From assembly GCA_951812715.1 (NCBI GenBank), contig OX638323.1, positions 496,001-560,000 of the forward strand: a stretch of DNA of 64,000 nucleotides. The letters run 5' to 3'. A program made the position numbers and the translations under genes. A model generated the notes under the pieces. That model did not search any database and was not told the DNA's origin. It saw only the letters and a list, made by a program, of their open reading frames with translations. The DNA comes from an uncultured Pseudohongiella sp. Its GTDB lineage: Bacteria; Pseudomonadota; Gammaproteobacteria; Pseudomonadales; Pseudohongiellaceae. Shown here piece after piece: positions 31,058 through 44,219 of this stretch (positions are counted from its first letter, which is position 1; every line of letters starts with the position of its first letter).

Positions 31058-32455
31058 GAGATATGGTCAAATCTGGTGTATGGCAAGTTAGTCATGCAGC
31101 CTCTCTACTGCTGTCATTGATGATCTCTTCGCCGTTCCTGAACTTCACTCCCTCGATGACCTTGCCGAGTTGCCGAAAGCCGCGTAGCCGCTTCCAGGAT
31201 TTCTCGCCGCCTATCTCCATCTTGTAGATCATCGACAACATCGTCTTCCGCGTCACGCAACCCTTGGCCCGCAAACTCCGGTGGCGGATCGTCGCGAACG
31301 CCGATTCGATCACGTTCGTCGTGCGCAAATGCGTCCAGTGTTTGGCCGGAAAGTCGTAAAACGCGAGCAGCTCCTCCCGGTCCCGGCTCAGACAGCCCGC
31401 GGCCTTCGGATACTTGTCTTGATAACACGCCAGCCAGCGGTCGAAAGCGCGCTCGGCCCGTTCCCGGGTTTCCGCCTTCCAGATCTCATGCGGGCCCTCC
31501 TTCGCCTTCGGCTGGCTCGACTTGGGCAAATAGTTCAGCACGTTGCCCGACTTGTGCATCCAGCAGCGCTGGCCGCGCGTCTCCGGATACACCGCCGACA
31601 GCGCCGACCAAAATCCCAGCGCCCCGTCGCCCACCGCCAGCTTCGGCGGCTTCTTCAACCCCCGGTCCTTCAGCCCCAATAACACTTCCCGCCAACTTTG
31701 CGTCGATTCCCGCACCCCGTCCTCGATCGCCAGAAAATGCTTCTCCCCATTGGCGTTCACGCCTATCACCACCAGCGCGCACAAGCGTTCTTCCTCGCCG
31801 CGCAGACCACTGTGGATACCGTCCACCCACAGATATACCCAGCCGTCTGTCAGCTCGCCGCTCCGCCAGGCCTGGTACTCCGCGTACCATGCACGCTTCA
31901 GACGGCTCACCACATTCGACGACAGACCCTAGGCAGTCTCTTCCCCCACCAGGGCCGACACCGCCTTGCGCATGTCCCCAGTCGAAATCCCCCGCAAATA
32001 CAGCCACGGAATCGCCGCGTCCAGACTCGCGCAGCGACGCACATACCGCGGCGCCAATGAGGAATGAAACGGCTCCAGCTTGCCCGAACGTCCGCGCGCC
32101 TTCGGCACCGAAACTTCCACCCCGCCGATTCCCGTCAGAATCTCCCGTGCGGGAAGATAGCCGTTGCGAACCACCCGACGACGCCCGTCCGGCAGCCGCT
32201 CTTCGCTGAAAGCAGACAGGTATACCTCAAACTCTGCCGCGACAGCGACTTCAACCAGACGTCTGGCGTTGCGGCGCAGCAGGTCGGTCAAGGGATCGGC
32301 GGCGACTCCGGCCGCTGGCGCGGACAGGGAAACTACATTATCTTTACTCATGTGCGGTGCGCTCCTCTTGCTGATAAATGGATCGGCAAACCCAATTTCA
32401 GCAGAGAACCACCGCACGACTCAACTCATTCGTACACCAGATTCGAGCATAACTC
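31058..32455 (-). mobile_element. IS256-family insertion sequence with defective transposase
   Basis: A 1398-bp element. The inverted repeats begin GAG[A/T]TATG and share AATCTGGTGTA: GAGATATGGTCAAATCTGG on the left, and GAGTTATGCTCGAATCTGG when the right end is read inwards. It is flanked on both sides by the same 9 bases, CACATAGCC, a target duplication of the size expected for IS256 (8-9 bp). The perfect duplication indicates a simple, fairly recent insertion. Its right end is 22 bp before the start of a HigA-like remnant. Confidence 0.9.
31092..32351 (-). pseudogene. IS256-family transposase, interrupted by one amber codon
   Basis: The frame from the ATG at 32351 (MSKDNVVSLSAP) to the stop at 31092 would give a 419-residue IS256/mutator-type transposase. 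The N-terminal half ends at VGEETA followed by TAG at 31929-31931, and the same frame resumes GLSSNVVSRLKRAW. The catalytic half has the aspartates in YLWVDGIHSG and LAVGDGALGFW and the glutamate in TTNVIESAFATIRHR. No frameshift is seen, only the single nonsense codon, so the inactivation looks recent. Confidence 0.88.
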
Positions 32456-32464
32456 CACATAGCC
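32456..32464. repeat. 9-bp target-site duplication, right (IS256-type insertion)
   Basis: CACATAGCC, identical to 31049-31057 on the other side of the element. Confidence 0.85.
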
Positions 32465-32477
32465 ATGCGAATACGCC

Positions 32478-32723
32478 ATGAACAACTCTAACTTGCGAGT
32501 TTCGGCACACCCCGGTGAGGTGTTGCGCGAATGGATGAGAGGCAACGACAAGACTATTGCTGAAACCGCGGTGCTGCTCGGCGCACCCACTTCTCAATTC
32601 AACCGTGTGGTCGCGGGCATGGTGCGGCTGGAACAATTGGGCTAAAGTACTGCGGAAGTATGGTCACGCATGCAGGCCGCCTGGGAGGTCGCCGAAGCGC
32701 GCGGCGAAGAGGACGCTGCCTGA
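32478..32723 (+). pseudogene. Decayed HigA-like antitoxin
   Basis: The frame starts MNNSNLRVSAHPGEVLREWM and resembles XRE-family HigA antitoxins (PGEVLRE at the start of the helix-turn-helix). It is damaged in two ways. About seven residues are missing between FNRVVAG and MVRLEQLG, where HigA proteins have a G-K-x-I-[ST]-P stretch. An in-frame TAA stands at 32643-32645 where a tryptophan is usual, after which the frame reads STAEVWSRMQAAWEVAEAR, a typical HigA C-terminus. No toxin partner is recognisable upstream. It is not a copy of the intact higBA pair at 60938-61506. Confidence 0.65.
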
Positions 32724-32892
32724 ATTTCCCCGCCGCCACAAAAAAATCGTGTCTCGGGCAAGGGAATCGATTCTTCTTTCATAGTGAATGTTTCCACAGT
32801 ATTGGTCTAGCTCCGCGCTAAATCGGTAGGGTCTGTAGGCTCTCCGGAAAGTTTCATTTCAGCACATCTCAATGGTACAGGTGCAATGCCCA

Positions 32893-34516
32893 TCCTGATT
32901 CCCGGATAAGGATTGAAGCTGGATAGAGGAGCGGCGCAACCTGCCTGGTGAAAATGGCAAAATGCCTGGTGACGAAACCATCACCCCACAGGTGCGCCGC
33001 ATGTCCAAGATAATCCCAAACCCGCCAAAAATCGAGATCGACTTTACGGATGCGCGACTGACCGGTCAGGGCGGCTGGGCGCTGCTGGCGCGTGCGGGGC
33101 GCGAACTGGACTTGCCGCGGCGTTTATCGGAAGCGGTTCGTCTCAAGCGGCGGGACCGCGGCGCTTCGGACGGCGAGATGCTTTGGAGCCTGGTAGCCTC
33201 GCTGTCGGCGGGCAACAGTGCGCTGTCCGATCTGGACGCCCTGCGTGTCGATCCGGTGGGTTGCGAACTGCTGGGGCTGCGGCGGGCGCCGTCCGGTCGT
33301 CGGCTGGGCGAATACCTTTCCCGATTCGGCGCCGCTGGGGTGGACGCCTTGCAAGGGGTTGCCCGCGACCTTTCCCGGCAACTGGCGCCGACGGTGGTCG
33401 CGCACGAGGTTGGGGAGCGAGGTTATGTGCCGGTGTTTGTGGACGGCAGCGCGATCGAGGTGGACGGGGCGTTGTTCGAAAGCGCGGGCAAGGGCTATGA
33501 CGGGACGATGCAATACTGGCTGCACGGCGTGTTCGTAGGGCCGTTATGGGTCAGCGGCCGGTTGCATCCGGGCGGCGTGGGGGTGACCCGGGGCTGGCGC
33601 GAGCAGTTGGAGTCGGACGTTGCGCCGCTGCTGGCAGACGCCACGCCGGTCTGGGTGTGCGCGGACAACGCGTACTACCAGGGCGACTTCGTACGGTTCT
33701 GCGCGGAACGGGGCTGGGATTACTCGGTGAGCGTTACCCACGCCGTATATCGCAGGCCGATTCTGGAGGTGCTGGAGGGTCTGGACGAGTCCGCCTGGGA
33801 AGACATCGGAATGGGCGAGTCGGCAACGCGGGTGCGGCACCGACCCGCAAGCTGGAAGACGCAGGACTACGTCGTCGTGCGGCGTCTGTACGACGGTCCG
33901 CAACTTCGGCTGACGCCGGCGTATACCGTGATCCTGGTCTCGCGCGACGATCTGGACGTGGCGGAACTGGTGCGGCGGCATCGCGGCAAGCAGGGACACG
34001 AAAATGCCTTCAAGGGTCCGCTGATCGATCTGGACCTGCATCACCCGCCCTGTCGTCGGTTCCTGGCCAACCAGGCGTTTTACGCCTGCGGCCAGATCGC
34101 CCAGTTGCTGCTGCGCGCCGTGCAATACGAACTGCTCCCCGTCGCGGCCCGCACCCACGGTCTGCGTACGCTGATCCGCCATCTGATCCGCACCGTGGCC
34201 AGACTGGTGCATACCGGCAGACGCCGACGTCTGGACTTCGCCAAATCGAACTTCCGCCTCGACTGGCTGCTGTTCGCCACTCGGCAACTCGAATAGCAAC
34301 AGCGAAGCACGGCGATGCGTGACTTCGGCCGGCAGTGGCGGGCGCCCCGGCGCTCGCAAATCCAGGAATACGGGTCCAAGACCCAAAACCACGGCCAAAT
34401 CCCGGCAAAATCCGAGAATCTTCCCGTCGATCTCATCGCCGAGGACGACGCCGCGACGAAAAATGGTCGAGACCAGCCTCAATCAGCCTGGGACAACCCT
34501 TATCCGGGAATCAGGA
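32893..34516 (+). mobile_element. IS1380-like insertion sequence
   Basis: An element of about 1620 bp bounded by 23-bp inverted repeats. Left starts TCCTGATTCCCGGATAAGG, and the right end read inwards is the same except for one base further on. The left repeat is at 32893-32915 and the right at 34494-34516. The eight bases AATGCCCA flank both sides (32885-32892 and 34517-34524). IS1380 elements usually make 4-5 bp duplications, so the 8-bp repeat is longer than expected. Between the transposase stop and the right end lie about 200 bp of noncoding sequence. Confidence 0.8.
32962..34296 (+). CDS. IS1380-like transposase
   Basis: A 444-residue DDE transposase with no internal stop. The first catalytic aspartate is likely in VFVDGSAIEVDG and the second in WVCADNAYYQGDF. 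The glutamate falls in KQGHENAFKGPLIDLDLHHPP, a C-terminal segment characteristic of IS1380-type proteins. The true start may be the second ATG at 33001 (MSKIIPNPPKIEID), which is where conserved sequence seems to begin. The gene appears intact, so the element may still be mobile. Confidence 0.82.
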   Translation: MPGDETITPQVRRMSKIIPNPPKIEIDFTDARLTGQGGWALLARAGRELDLPRRLSEAVRLKRRDRGASDGEMLWSLVASLSAGNSALSDLDALRVDPVGCELLGLRRAPSGRRLGEYLSRFGAAGVDALQGVARDLSRQLAPTVVAHEVGERGYVPVFVDGSAIEVDGALFESAGKGYDGTMQYWLHGVFVGPLWVSGRLHPGGVGVTRGWREQLESDVAPLLADATPVWVCADNAYYQGDFVRFCAERGWDYSVSVTHAVYRRPILEVLEGLDESAWEDIGMGESATRVRHRPASWKTQDYVVVRRLYDGPQLRLTPAYTVILVSRDDLDVAELVRRHRGKQGHENAFKGPLIDLDLHHPPCRRFLANQAFYACGQIAQLLLRAVQYELLPVAARTHGLRTLIRHLIRTVARLVHTGRRRRLDFAKSNFRLDWLLFATRQLE

Positions 34517-34780
34517 AATGCCCAGCGAAAGTAGTTCGACATGCGTAAAATGTATATCTGGCTGAGATTCCTGAGAAGAATCCGGCAACGCTGGTTCAGA
34601 GGGTTAAGTCTTACGCAGATGTGACGTTAAAATTATTACGCCCACAGCACAACCGAACGAATACCCGGATATCGCGACGATTTTTTTGACACAACCACGA
34701 TTTTACGAATTTGATCATGGCAGTCTGCAGTGGCGAGTGCGAATGGAGCAAAAACAGATATCGAACACGGAGAGAGTGCC
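34517..34780 (+). promoter_or_regulatory. Upstream region of the CBASS operon with candidate promoter
   Basis: This 264-bp stretch separates the IS1380-like element from the first CBASS gene and is less GC-rich than the core genes. A TTGACA box at 34686-34691 follows a run of seven T. A weak -10-like TTTGAT lies 18 bases downstream (34710-34715). A GGAGAG Shine-Dalgarno at 34769-34774 precedes the ATG at 34781. The promoter call is a pattern match only. Confidence 0.35.
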
Positions 34781-35794
34781 ATGACGCCAAATGCCAGATT
34801 TACCGAGTTCATCAAAGACATCACGCCTAGCGAAACAACGATCTCAAACTGTAGCAGCGCCCATACCTCTGTCCGCAAGGCACTGCTCAAAGACAACGAA
34901 ATCAAGAACAAAGTAGAACGGGTCTTTCTCGGGGGTTCCTACAAGCGCTCGACGGCTATCCGGCCCGCGACGAAGAACGGGTCCACCGAGTGCCCGGATG
35001 TCGATCTCTATGTTGTTGTCAAGGGTACTCCCTTGTTTTCCGATCCAGCCGAGTTGATGAATGATCTCTTTGCTGCGTTGAACCGTGCTCGAACCGACCT
35101 CGGAATTACATCGATCAAGCGTAATCGCTGTTCGATCGCGCTGTCCATGAACAAGGCCGACCTCGACGTTTCGATTCTGCTCGAACGTCAGAGTGACAAT
35201 CTTTATCGCATCGGAAATCGGAGTACGGGCGAATGGTATAAGACAAATCCGGAAGAACATACGGACTGGTCCGCGGCTCAGAATTCGCGCTGCTCAGGAC
35301 GGTTCAATCCAATGGCTCGGATGGTGAAATGGGCACGGCGTCAGAACAAGACCGTGTCCCGCCATCCAAAAAGCTTTGCGCTTGAGACTTTCATAGCGCC
35401 GCATATTAGTGAGTCCGAGACGCATTACGGCCAACTCTTTCATGATTGGAGCCAGAGTTTTCTCGATGCTTACGCCAGCAATCGGCTGATTGAGATGTGT
35501 CCCTTCCTCGAAGACCCCGCCGTTCCCGGCGGAAATATCTTGTCAGGTGTAACGGACGAAGAATTCTCTGCATACTACGACAAGATCAAAAAGCACCGTG
35601 ACGATGCCGCCAAAGCGCTTGCGGAAGATGATCAGGACAAGGCGACCGATTATTGGCGGCGAATCTTCGGCGTTCGGTTTCCAAAACCGAAGCAGTCGGG
35701 CCAATCAGCTAAGAGTGCCGCTACAGTGATGTCCCCTCTTAGCTTCTCCGATACCGAGGCGGCGCCGAGTGCGCGGCCAGCTAAGTTTGCATAA
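34781..35794 (+). CDS. CBASS cyclic-oligonucleotide synthase (CD-NTase, SMODS nucleotidyltransferase)
   Basis: A 337-residue cGAS/DncV-like nucleotidyltransferase. The nucleotidyltransferase signature is LGGSYKRSTAIRP (GGS at 51-53) followed by PDVDLYVVV, with Asp73 and Asp75 as the metal ligands, and a third aspartate at about 129 in ADLDVSILLE. On phage sensing such enzymes make a cyclic di- or trinucleotide that activates an effector. The ATG at 34781 is preferred over one at 34730 because of its GGAGAG site at 6 nt. The C-terminus ends in Ala (PAKFA), a small residue compatible with conjugation by the neighbouring E2-E1 protein. I cannot assign the clade or the nucleotide product. Confidence 0.9.
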   Translation: MTPNARFTEFIKDITPSETTISNCSSAHTSVRKALLKDNEIKNKVERVFLGGSYKRSTAIRPATKNGSTECPDVDLYVVVKGTPLFSDPAELMNDLFAALNRARTDLGITSIKRNRCSIALSMNKADLDVSILLERQSDNLYRIGNRSTGEWYKTNPEEHTDWSAAQNSRCSGRFNPMARMVKWARRQNKTVSRHPKSFALETFIAPHISESETHYGQLFHDWSQSFLDAYASNRLIEMCPFLEDPAVPGGNILSGVTDEEFSAYYDKIKKHRDDAAKALAEDDQDKATDYWRRIFGVRFPKPKQSGQSAKSAATVMSPLSFSDTEAAPSARPAKFA

Positions 35795-35798
35795 GTTG

Positions 35799-37526
35799 AT
35801 GTGGTGGCTGACCAATCAGTCGCGGTTGCGAGCGGAACGAGAGGCCATCGAAGTTTTGAGTGCTGAATGGTTTCAAAATCCGAACTGGTCAGTCGATAAT
35901 CAACTCATACTTACCCTTTCATTCGAAATTGTTATCACGCGTGGCCACTATTTTCTCCGGTTGATCTATCACCACACGTTTCCGTCATCGCCGCCAAGCA
36001 TTGCCCCGGCAGATGGCAAAACGCGTTTGTCAGGCCATCAATACAGTGACGGTGGTGATCTTTGTCTCGAAATACGCAACGACAATTGGACGCCTGACGT
36101 AACCGGCGCGATGATGATCGAAAGCGCCAAGCGACTCCTTGATGCCGAAACGCCAGGTGATGACGGTGCGCTGGTACACGCTCCATCGGCTCATGATTTT
36201 CCGGAAAATCTGTCTCTCCGATCCGATCAATTACGCTTCTATGTCAGTCCGTCTACGCGTCGCGTAATGACGGATAAAAATGTTGATGGCCTACCGATTG
36301 AGGTCGGAATTGAATCCTACAACGGTAAGACCCATATTGCGCATATTCTTACGATCAGCGCAGGAGGAAGTGGGAACAAGCAACACCTCGCGCCCGAGGT
36401 GATTAGAGAAACCTGCCCAGTTTACGACGGTTTTGTGTTTGAGACGGAAGTTTCGACGCAATCACTCACACAGTTCAAGACACTTAGGGCTTTGAGCGAT
36501 CTGCTTGGTGATCGGTTTGAACTAAAACTCGACTCTACTTGGGTGGTTGTGCTCCGTGGATTGGAGGGTGATCTAAAACTACTATGTCATTTCAAGGATG
36601 GCGAAGACCTTGTGAGCTTTACCACCGTCGTTGCACCTTTCGATGGCAACCGGTCTGGGATAGTTCCAGCAGACATTAATGACAAAAAAGTAGGAATCGT
36701 AGGTCTCGGTTCGCTCGGTTCTAAAATCGCGGTTTCGCTCGTGCGATCAGGCGTGCGCAAGTTTGAATTGGTTGATGGCGATATACTGCATACGGGCAAT
36801 CTGGAGCGCCATGACGGGGATTGGAGGGATGTCGGACGCCATAAAGTCGATTTGACCGCACATCGGCTTCGACTTATTCGTTCTGACGTCGAGACCGGTG
36901 TATGGAAAAGTGCCATTGGCGCTCAGATCTCATCCCAGGAAGCGTCGAATGTGAGCTTTGTACTTGCCTCTTGCGATCTAATTGTCGACGCTACTGCTAA
37001 TCCAGAAGTATTCAACTACGTTGCCGGCCTTGCTCTGCACCACAATCGTTCGCTGATCTGGGGAGCGGTCTACGCCGGCGGCATCGGTGGCGAGGTCGCG
37101 CGGGCGCGGATCAATAAGGACCCATCGCCCTACGATATCCGCACGGTAATCAACCAATATTATGAGACCAGCGACGAGACCCCGCCAATAGCAACTGGGC
37201 GCGGTTATGATGGCTCAGTAGGCGAAGCATTGCCCTTACAGGCAACTGATGCGGACGTTTCTGTAGTTGCTGCGCAAATTTCAGCCTTAGCGCTTGATGC
37301 GCTGACCGATGTCGAGCCATCGAATTTTGACGAACACGCGTATCTCATAGGGCTCAAGTCAGGCTGGTTGTTCAGCGGACCGTTTGATGTTCGCCCTATC
37401 GTCGTCGACGCGCCAGTCCGCAACGCTGCGCTGTTGAGTTCTGAAACCGATATAGAGTCTGAATTCATTCAATCCTTGTTCCAGAGTGCAAACAGTGAGA
37501 CTTCGGATACCGACACCAATAATTGA
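35799..37526 (+). CDS. cap2: CBASS E2-E1 fusion protein (Cap2-like)
   Basis: A 575-residue ubiquitin-conjugation-like protein. The N-terminal part is an E2 fold: FPSSPPSIAP is followed by the active-site region GDLCLEIRNDNWTPD with Cys89. The C-terminal half is a ThiF/E1 adenylation domain with the nucleotide-binding VGIVGLGSLGSKIA (GLGSLG at about 302-307) and LVDGDILHTGNLERH. In type II CBASS, Cap2 conjugates the CD-NTase C-terminus to targets and primes the synthase. Oddly, there is no cysteine after the one in LASCDLIVDATA (about 392), so the usual E1 catalytic cysteine is not seen. The start is the ATG 4 bp after the synthase stop; a GTG at 35769 in frame is possible. Confidence 0.9.
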   Translation: MWWLTNQSRLRAEREAIEVLSAEWFQNPNWSVDNQLILTLSFEIVITRGHYFLRLIYHHTFPSSPPSIAPADGKTRLSGHQYSDGGDLCLEIRNDNWTPDVTGAMMIESAKRLLDAETPGDDGALVHAPSAHDFPENLSLRSDQLRFYVSPSTRRVMTDKNVDGLPIEVGIESYNGKTHIAHILTISAGGSGNKQHLAPEVIRETCPVYDGFVFETEVSTQSLTQFKTLRALSDLLGDRFELKLDSTWVVVLRGLEGDLKLLCHFKDGEDLVSFTTVVAPFDGNRSGIVPADINDKKVGIVGLGSLGSKIAVSLVRSGVRKFELVDGDILHTGNLERHDGDWRDVGRHKVDLTAHRLRLIRSDVETGVWKSAIGAQISSQEASNVSFVLASCDLIVDATANPEVFNYVAGLALHHNRSLIWGAVYAGGIGGEVARARINKDPSPYDIRTVINQYYETSDETPPIATGRGYDGSVGEALPLQATDADVSVVAAQISALALDALTDVEPSNFDEHAYLIGLKSGWLFSGPFDVRPIVVDAPVRNAALLSSETDIESEFIQSLFQSANSETSDTDTNN

Positions 37527-38010
37527 AAGATGGATGGCTGATCTCAATCGGGCCAGGCACAAAGAGATCGGCGGTGTGCTTTTCGGAGAGCAAATCGCAG
37601 AAGGAGATTTTCGCATCGTTGAGACTACGCGCCAGCGTTTTTTCGGTGGGACAGCAACGACATTCAAACGACGCGGCGGCATGGCGCGCAAGGAAATCCT
37701 GGCCCTGCATGAAAAGTTCGGTGGCGATCCCAACCGATTCAATTATCTTGGCGAGTGGCATTCTCATCCCAATGCGCCAGCAAGGCCGAGTTTCCAAGAC
37801 GAAACCACTATGCACAACTTGCTCGCAGATCAGAGCGGGGTAGTAAATTTTTTAGTGCTGATTATCGTTAAGCTCGACGAGCAGGCGCAATTACATATTG
37901 GCGCGAGGACCTATCTTGCATCCGGTCACAATCTGGATTGTAAAATTGAAATCGAGGCTGCCAAGATCAATGCGGCTAATGAAGTGACAATCGATAAAGA
38001 GGAAAAATAA
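37486..38010 (+). CDS. cap3: CBASS JAB/JAMM isopeptidase (Cap3-like)
   Basis: A 174-residue zinc isopeptidase with a complete JAMM signature: Glu27 in KEIGGVLFGE, then His92-Ser-His94, seven residues, Ser102, two residues, Asp105 (GEWHSHPNAPARPSFQD). In type II CBASS, Cap3 removes the CD-NTase from its conjugates and so opposes Cap2. The GTG start at 37486 is favoured because the RLRIPTPIIERWMADL stretch before the glutamate is the normal first strand and helix of the fold. It overlaps cap2 by 41 bp; an internal ATG at 37534 is the alternative. Confidence 0.9.
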   Translation: MQTVRLRIPTPIIERWMADLNRARHKEIGGVLFGEQIAEGDFRIVETTRQRFFGGTATTFKRRGGMARKEILALHEKFGGDPNRFNYLGEWHSHPNAPARPSFQDETTMHNLLADQSGVVNFLVLIIVKLDEQAQLHIGARTYLASGHNLDCKIEIEAAKINAANEVTIDKEEK

Positions 38011-38735
38011 TGGGCGAATGGTCACTAAAGGATATTCTGTCGGGACTGCACGACGATATACAGCAGCGCCTCGAAACGATCCGTAAAACGATGGCACACC
38101 CCGGAACTAAGGGCGATGCAAGCGAAGGCGTATGGAACCAATTGTTTAACGAGTATCTTCCGGCTCGCTATAGGTCTGATAAGGCACACGTCGTCGACAG
38201 CGAAGGAACGTTTAGTCAACAGATTGATGTGGTTATATACGATCGTCAGTATTCCCCATTCATTTTTCGTTATGAGGGACAAATTATCATTCCGGCGGAA
38301 AGTGTCTACGCTGTGTTTGAAGCAAAGCAGGTGGCCAATCTCGCCCATGTGAATTACGCACAAGAAAAGGTGCGGAGTGTGCGGCAATTACGACGTACAA
38401 GTTTGCCGATCCCGCACGCGGGAGGAACCTATCCTGCAAAACCATTGATCCCCATTTATGGAGGCCTCTTGACGGTTGATAGCGATTGGAACCCACCCCT
38501 TGGCGATAGCCTACTCAATGCTCTGAAACAGGGGCAGGGAGAGGATAAACTAGACTTTGGTTGCATCGCCAAGCACGGATACTTTCATACGGAAGAAGAC
38601 TCGAAAGAATACGCCATTCGTACCGGTTGTAAGCCGGCAACGGCGTTTCTATTCACTCTACTCTCACACCTTCAGTTCAGTGGTACAGTGCCGATGATTG
38701 ACATTCACGCATACTCAAGCTGGCTGATCGAGTAG
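38010..38735 (+). CDS. DUF6602 protein, candidate CBASS effector with PD-(D/E)XK-like residues
   Basis: A 241-residue protein whose ATG overlaps the cap3 stop by one base (TAATG) after an AAAGAGG site, so it belongs to the CBASS operon. The pattern resembles DUF6602. Residues suited to a PD-(D/E)XK nuclease fold are visible: Glu39 in DASEGVWNQLF, Asp73 in QQIDVVIYD, and Glu104-x-Lys106 in YAVFEAKQ. No transmembrane helix, TIR, patatin-like, SAVED or HNH domain is present. As the only other gene of the operon it is the likely effector; nuclease activity and ligand sensing by the C-terminal half are inference. An alternative is an accessory protein with the true effector elsewhere. Confidence 0.7.
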   Translation: MGEWSLKDILSGLHDDIQQRLETIRKTMAHPGTKGDASEGVWNQLFNEYLPARYRSDKAHVVDSEGTFSQQIDVVIYDRQYSPFIFRYEGQIIIPAESVYAVFEAKQVANLAHVNYAQEKVRSVRQLRRTSLPIPHAGGTYPAKPLIPIYGGLLTVDSDWNPPLGDSLLNALKQGQGEDKLDFGCIAKHGYFHTEEDSKEYAIRTGCKPATAFLFTLLSHLQFSGTVPMIDIHAYSSWLIE

Positions 38736-38808
38736 GCATCCTCGACAGCGTGTTGCCAAATTCGAAAAACTAAATTCTCATTAGTTATTGGCTCGCATTA
38801 CGGCCAAT

Positions 38809-43704
<4,896 letters not shown>

Positions 43705-43794
43705 GGGGAGCAATTCCTTGTTTTGATAGTTGTAGGCACAGTGCCCCTGATGGGCGTGGGTATATTACCCCATGTACAGGAAAAGAATTGCCCG

Positions 43795-44181
43795 CTAGCA
43801 GTTTGAATTACGCCGGATTGACATTTGCTTCCAGTCTTGAAGAAATCCCATGCTCTCAGGATCAACCAGCGGATTGCTTTCAACTAGCGAAAACAAGTGC
43901 TCGCTCCAGTCATTCCCCGGCGAGGCAGTAGGCATCAAGAAATCGAGCACTATCAAAGTACAGTAACTCCTGAGGCGACCTGCGACCGCGGACGCGCCAA
44001 GCTCATTAGGTTGCTTCGAAATGGACATGGTGACCGTAAAAAGTTTGTTCCAGAGGCGGCCAAGGTGTGCGCAAATGTTACGAACATAGCTGATGTGGTG
44101 AGAAAATGACTTGAAGATCCTTTCGCCTAACCCGTAAGGCTCGACTATTGCCTTGCGGTCGGCGCAAGGTGGGTGTCCCAT
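43795..44181 (-). pseudogene. Truncated Abi_2-family protein (C-terminal remnant)
   Basis: The 128-codon frame reads SHHISYVRNICAHLGRLWNK, the signature of Abi_2 (AbiD/AbiF-type abortive infection) proteins, followed by a PGNDWSEHLFSLV stretch and MGFLQDWK near the end, also typical of that family's C-terminus. Intact family members are about 300 residues. Here the N-terminal half is absent, and an in-frame TAA lies two codons before the ATG at 44181. Upstream sequence belongs to the NYN gene. The fragment is probably not functional. Confidence 0.65.
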
Positions 44182-44219
44182 CGTTTATTGATCGAGCGAT
44201 GTCTCTTCTACTTTGTCGG

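Noticed and set aside
34315..34565. Small open frames after the IS1380-like transposase
   Set aside because: Several overlapping frames of 70-77 codons with no ribosome site or family resemblance, inside the noncoding tail of the element.
35769..35798. GTG start for the E2-E1 gene inside the CD-NTase gene
   Set aside because: It adds ten residues without family resemblance and lacks a ribosome site; the ATG at 35799 is 4 bp after the upstream stop. It is kept only as a possible alternative.
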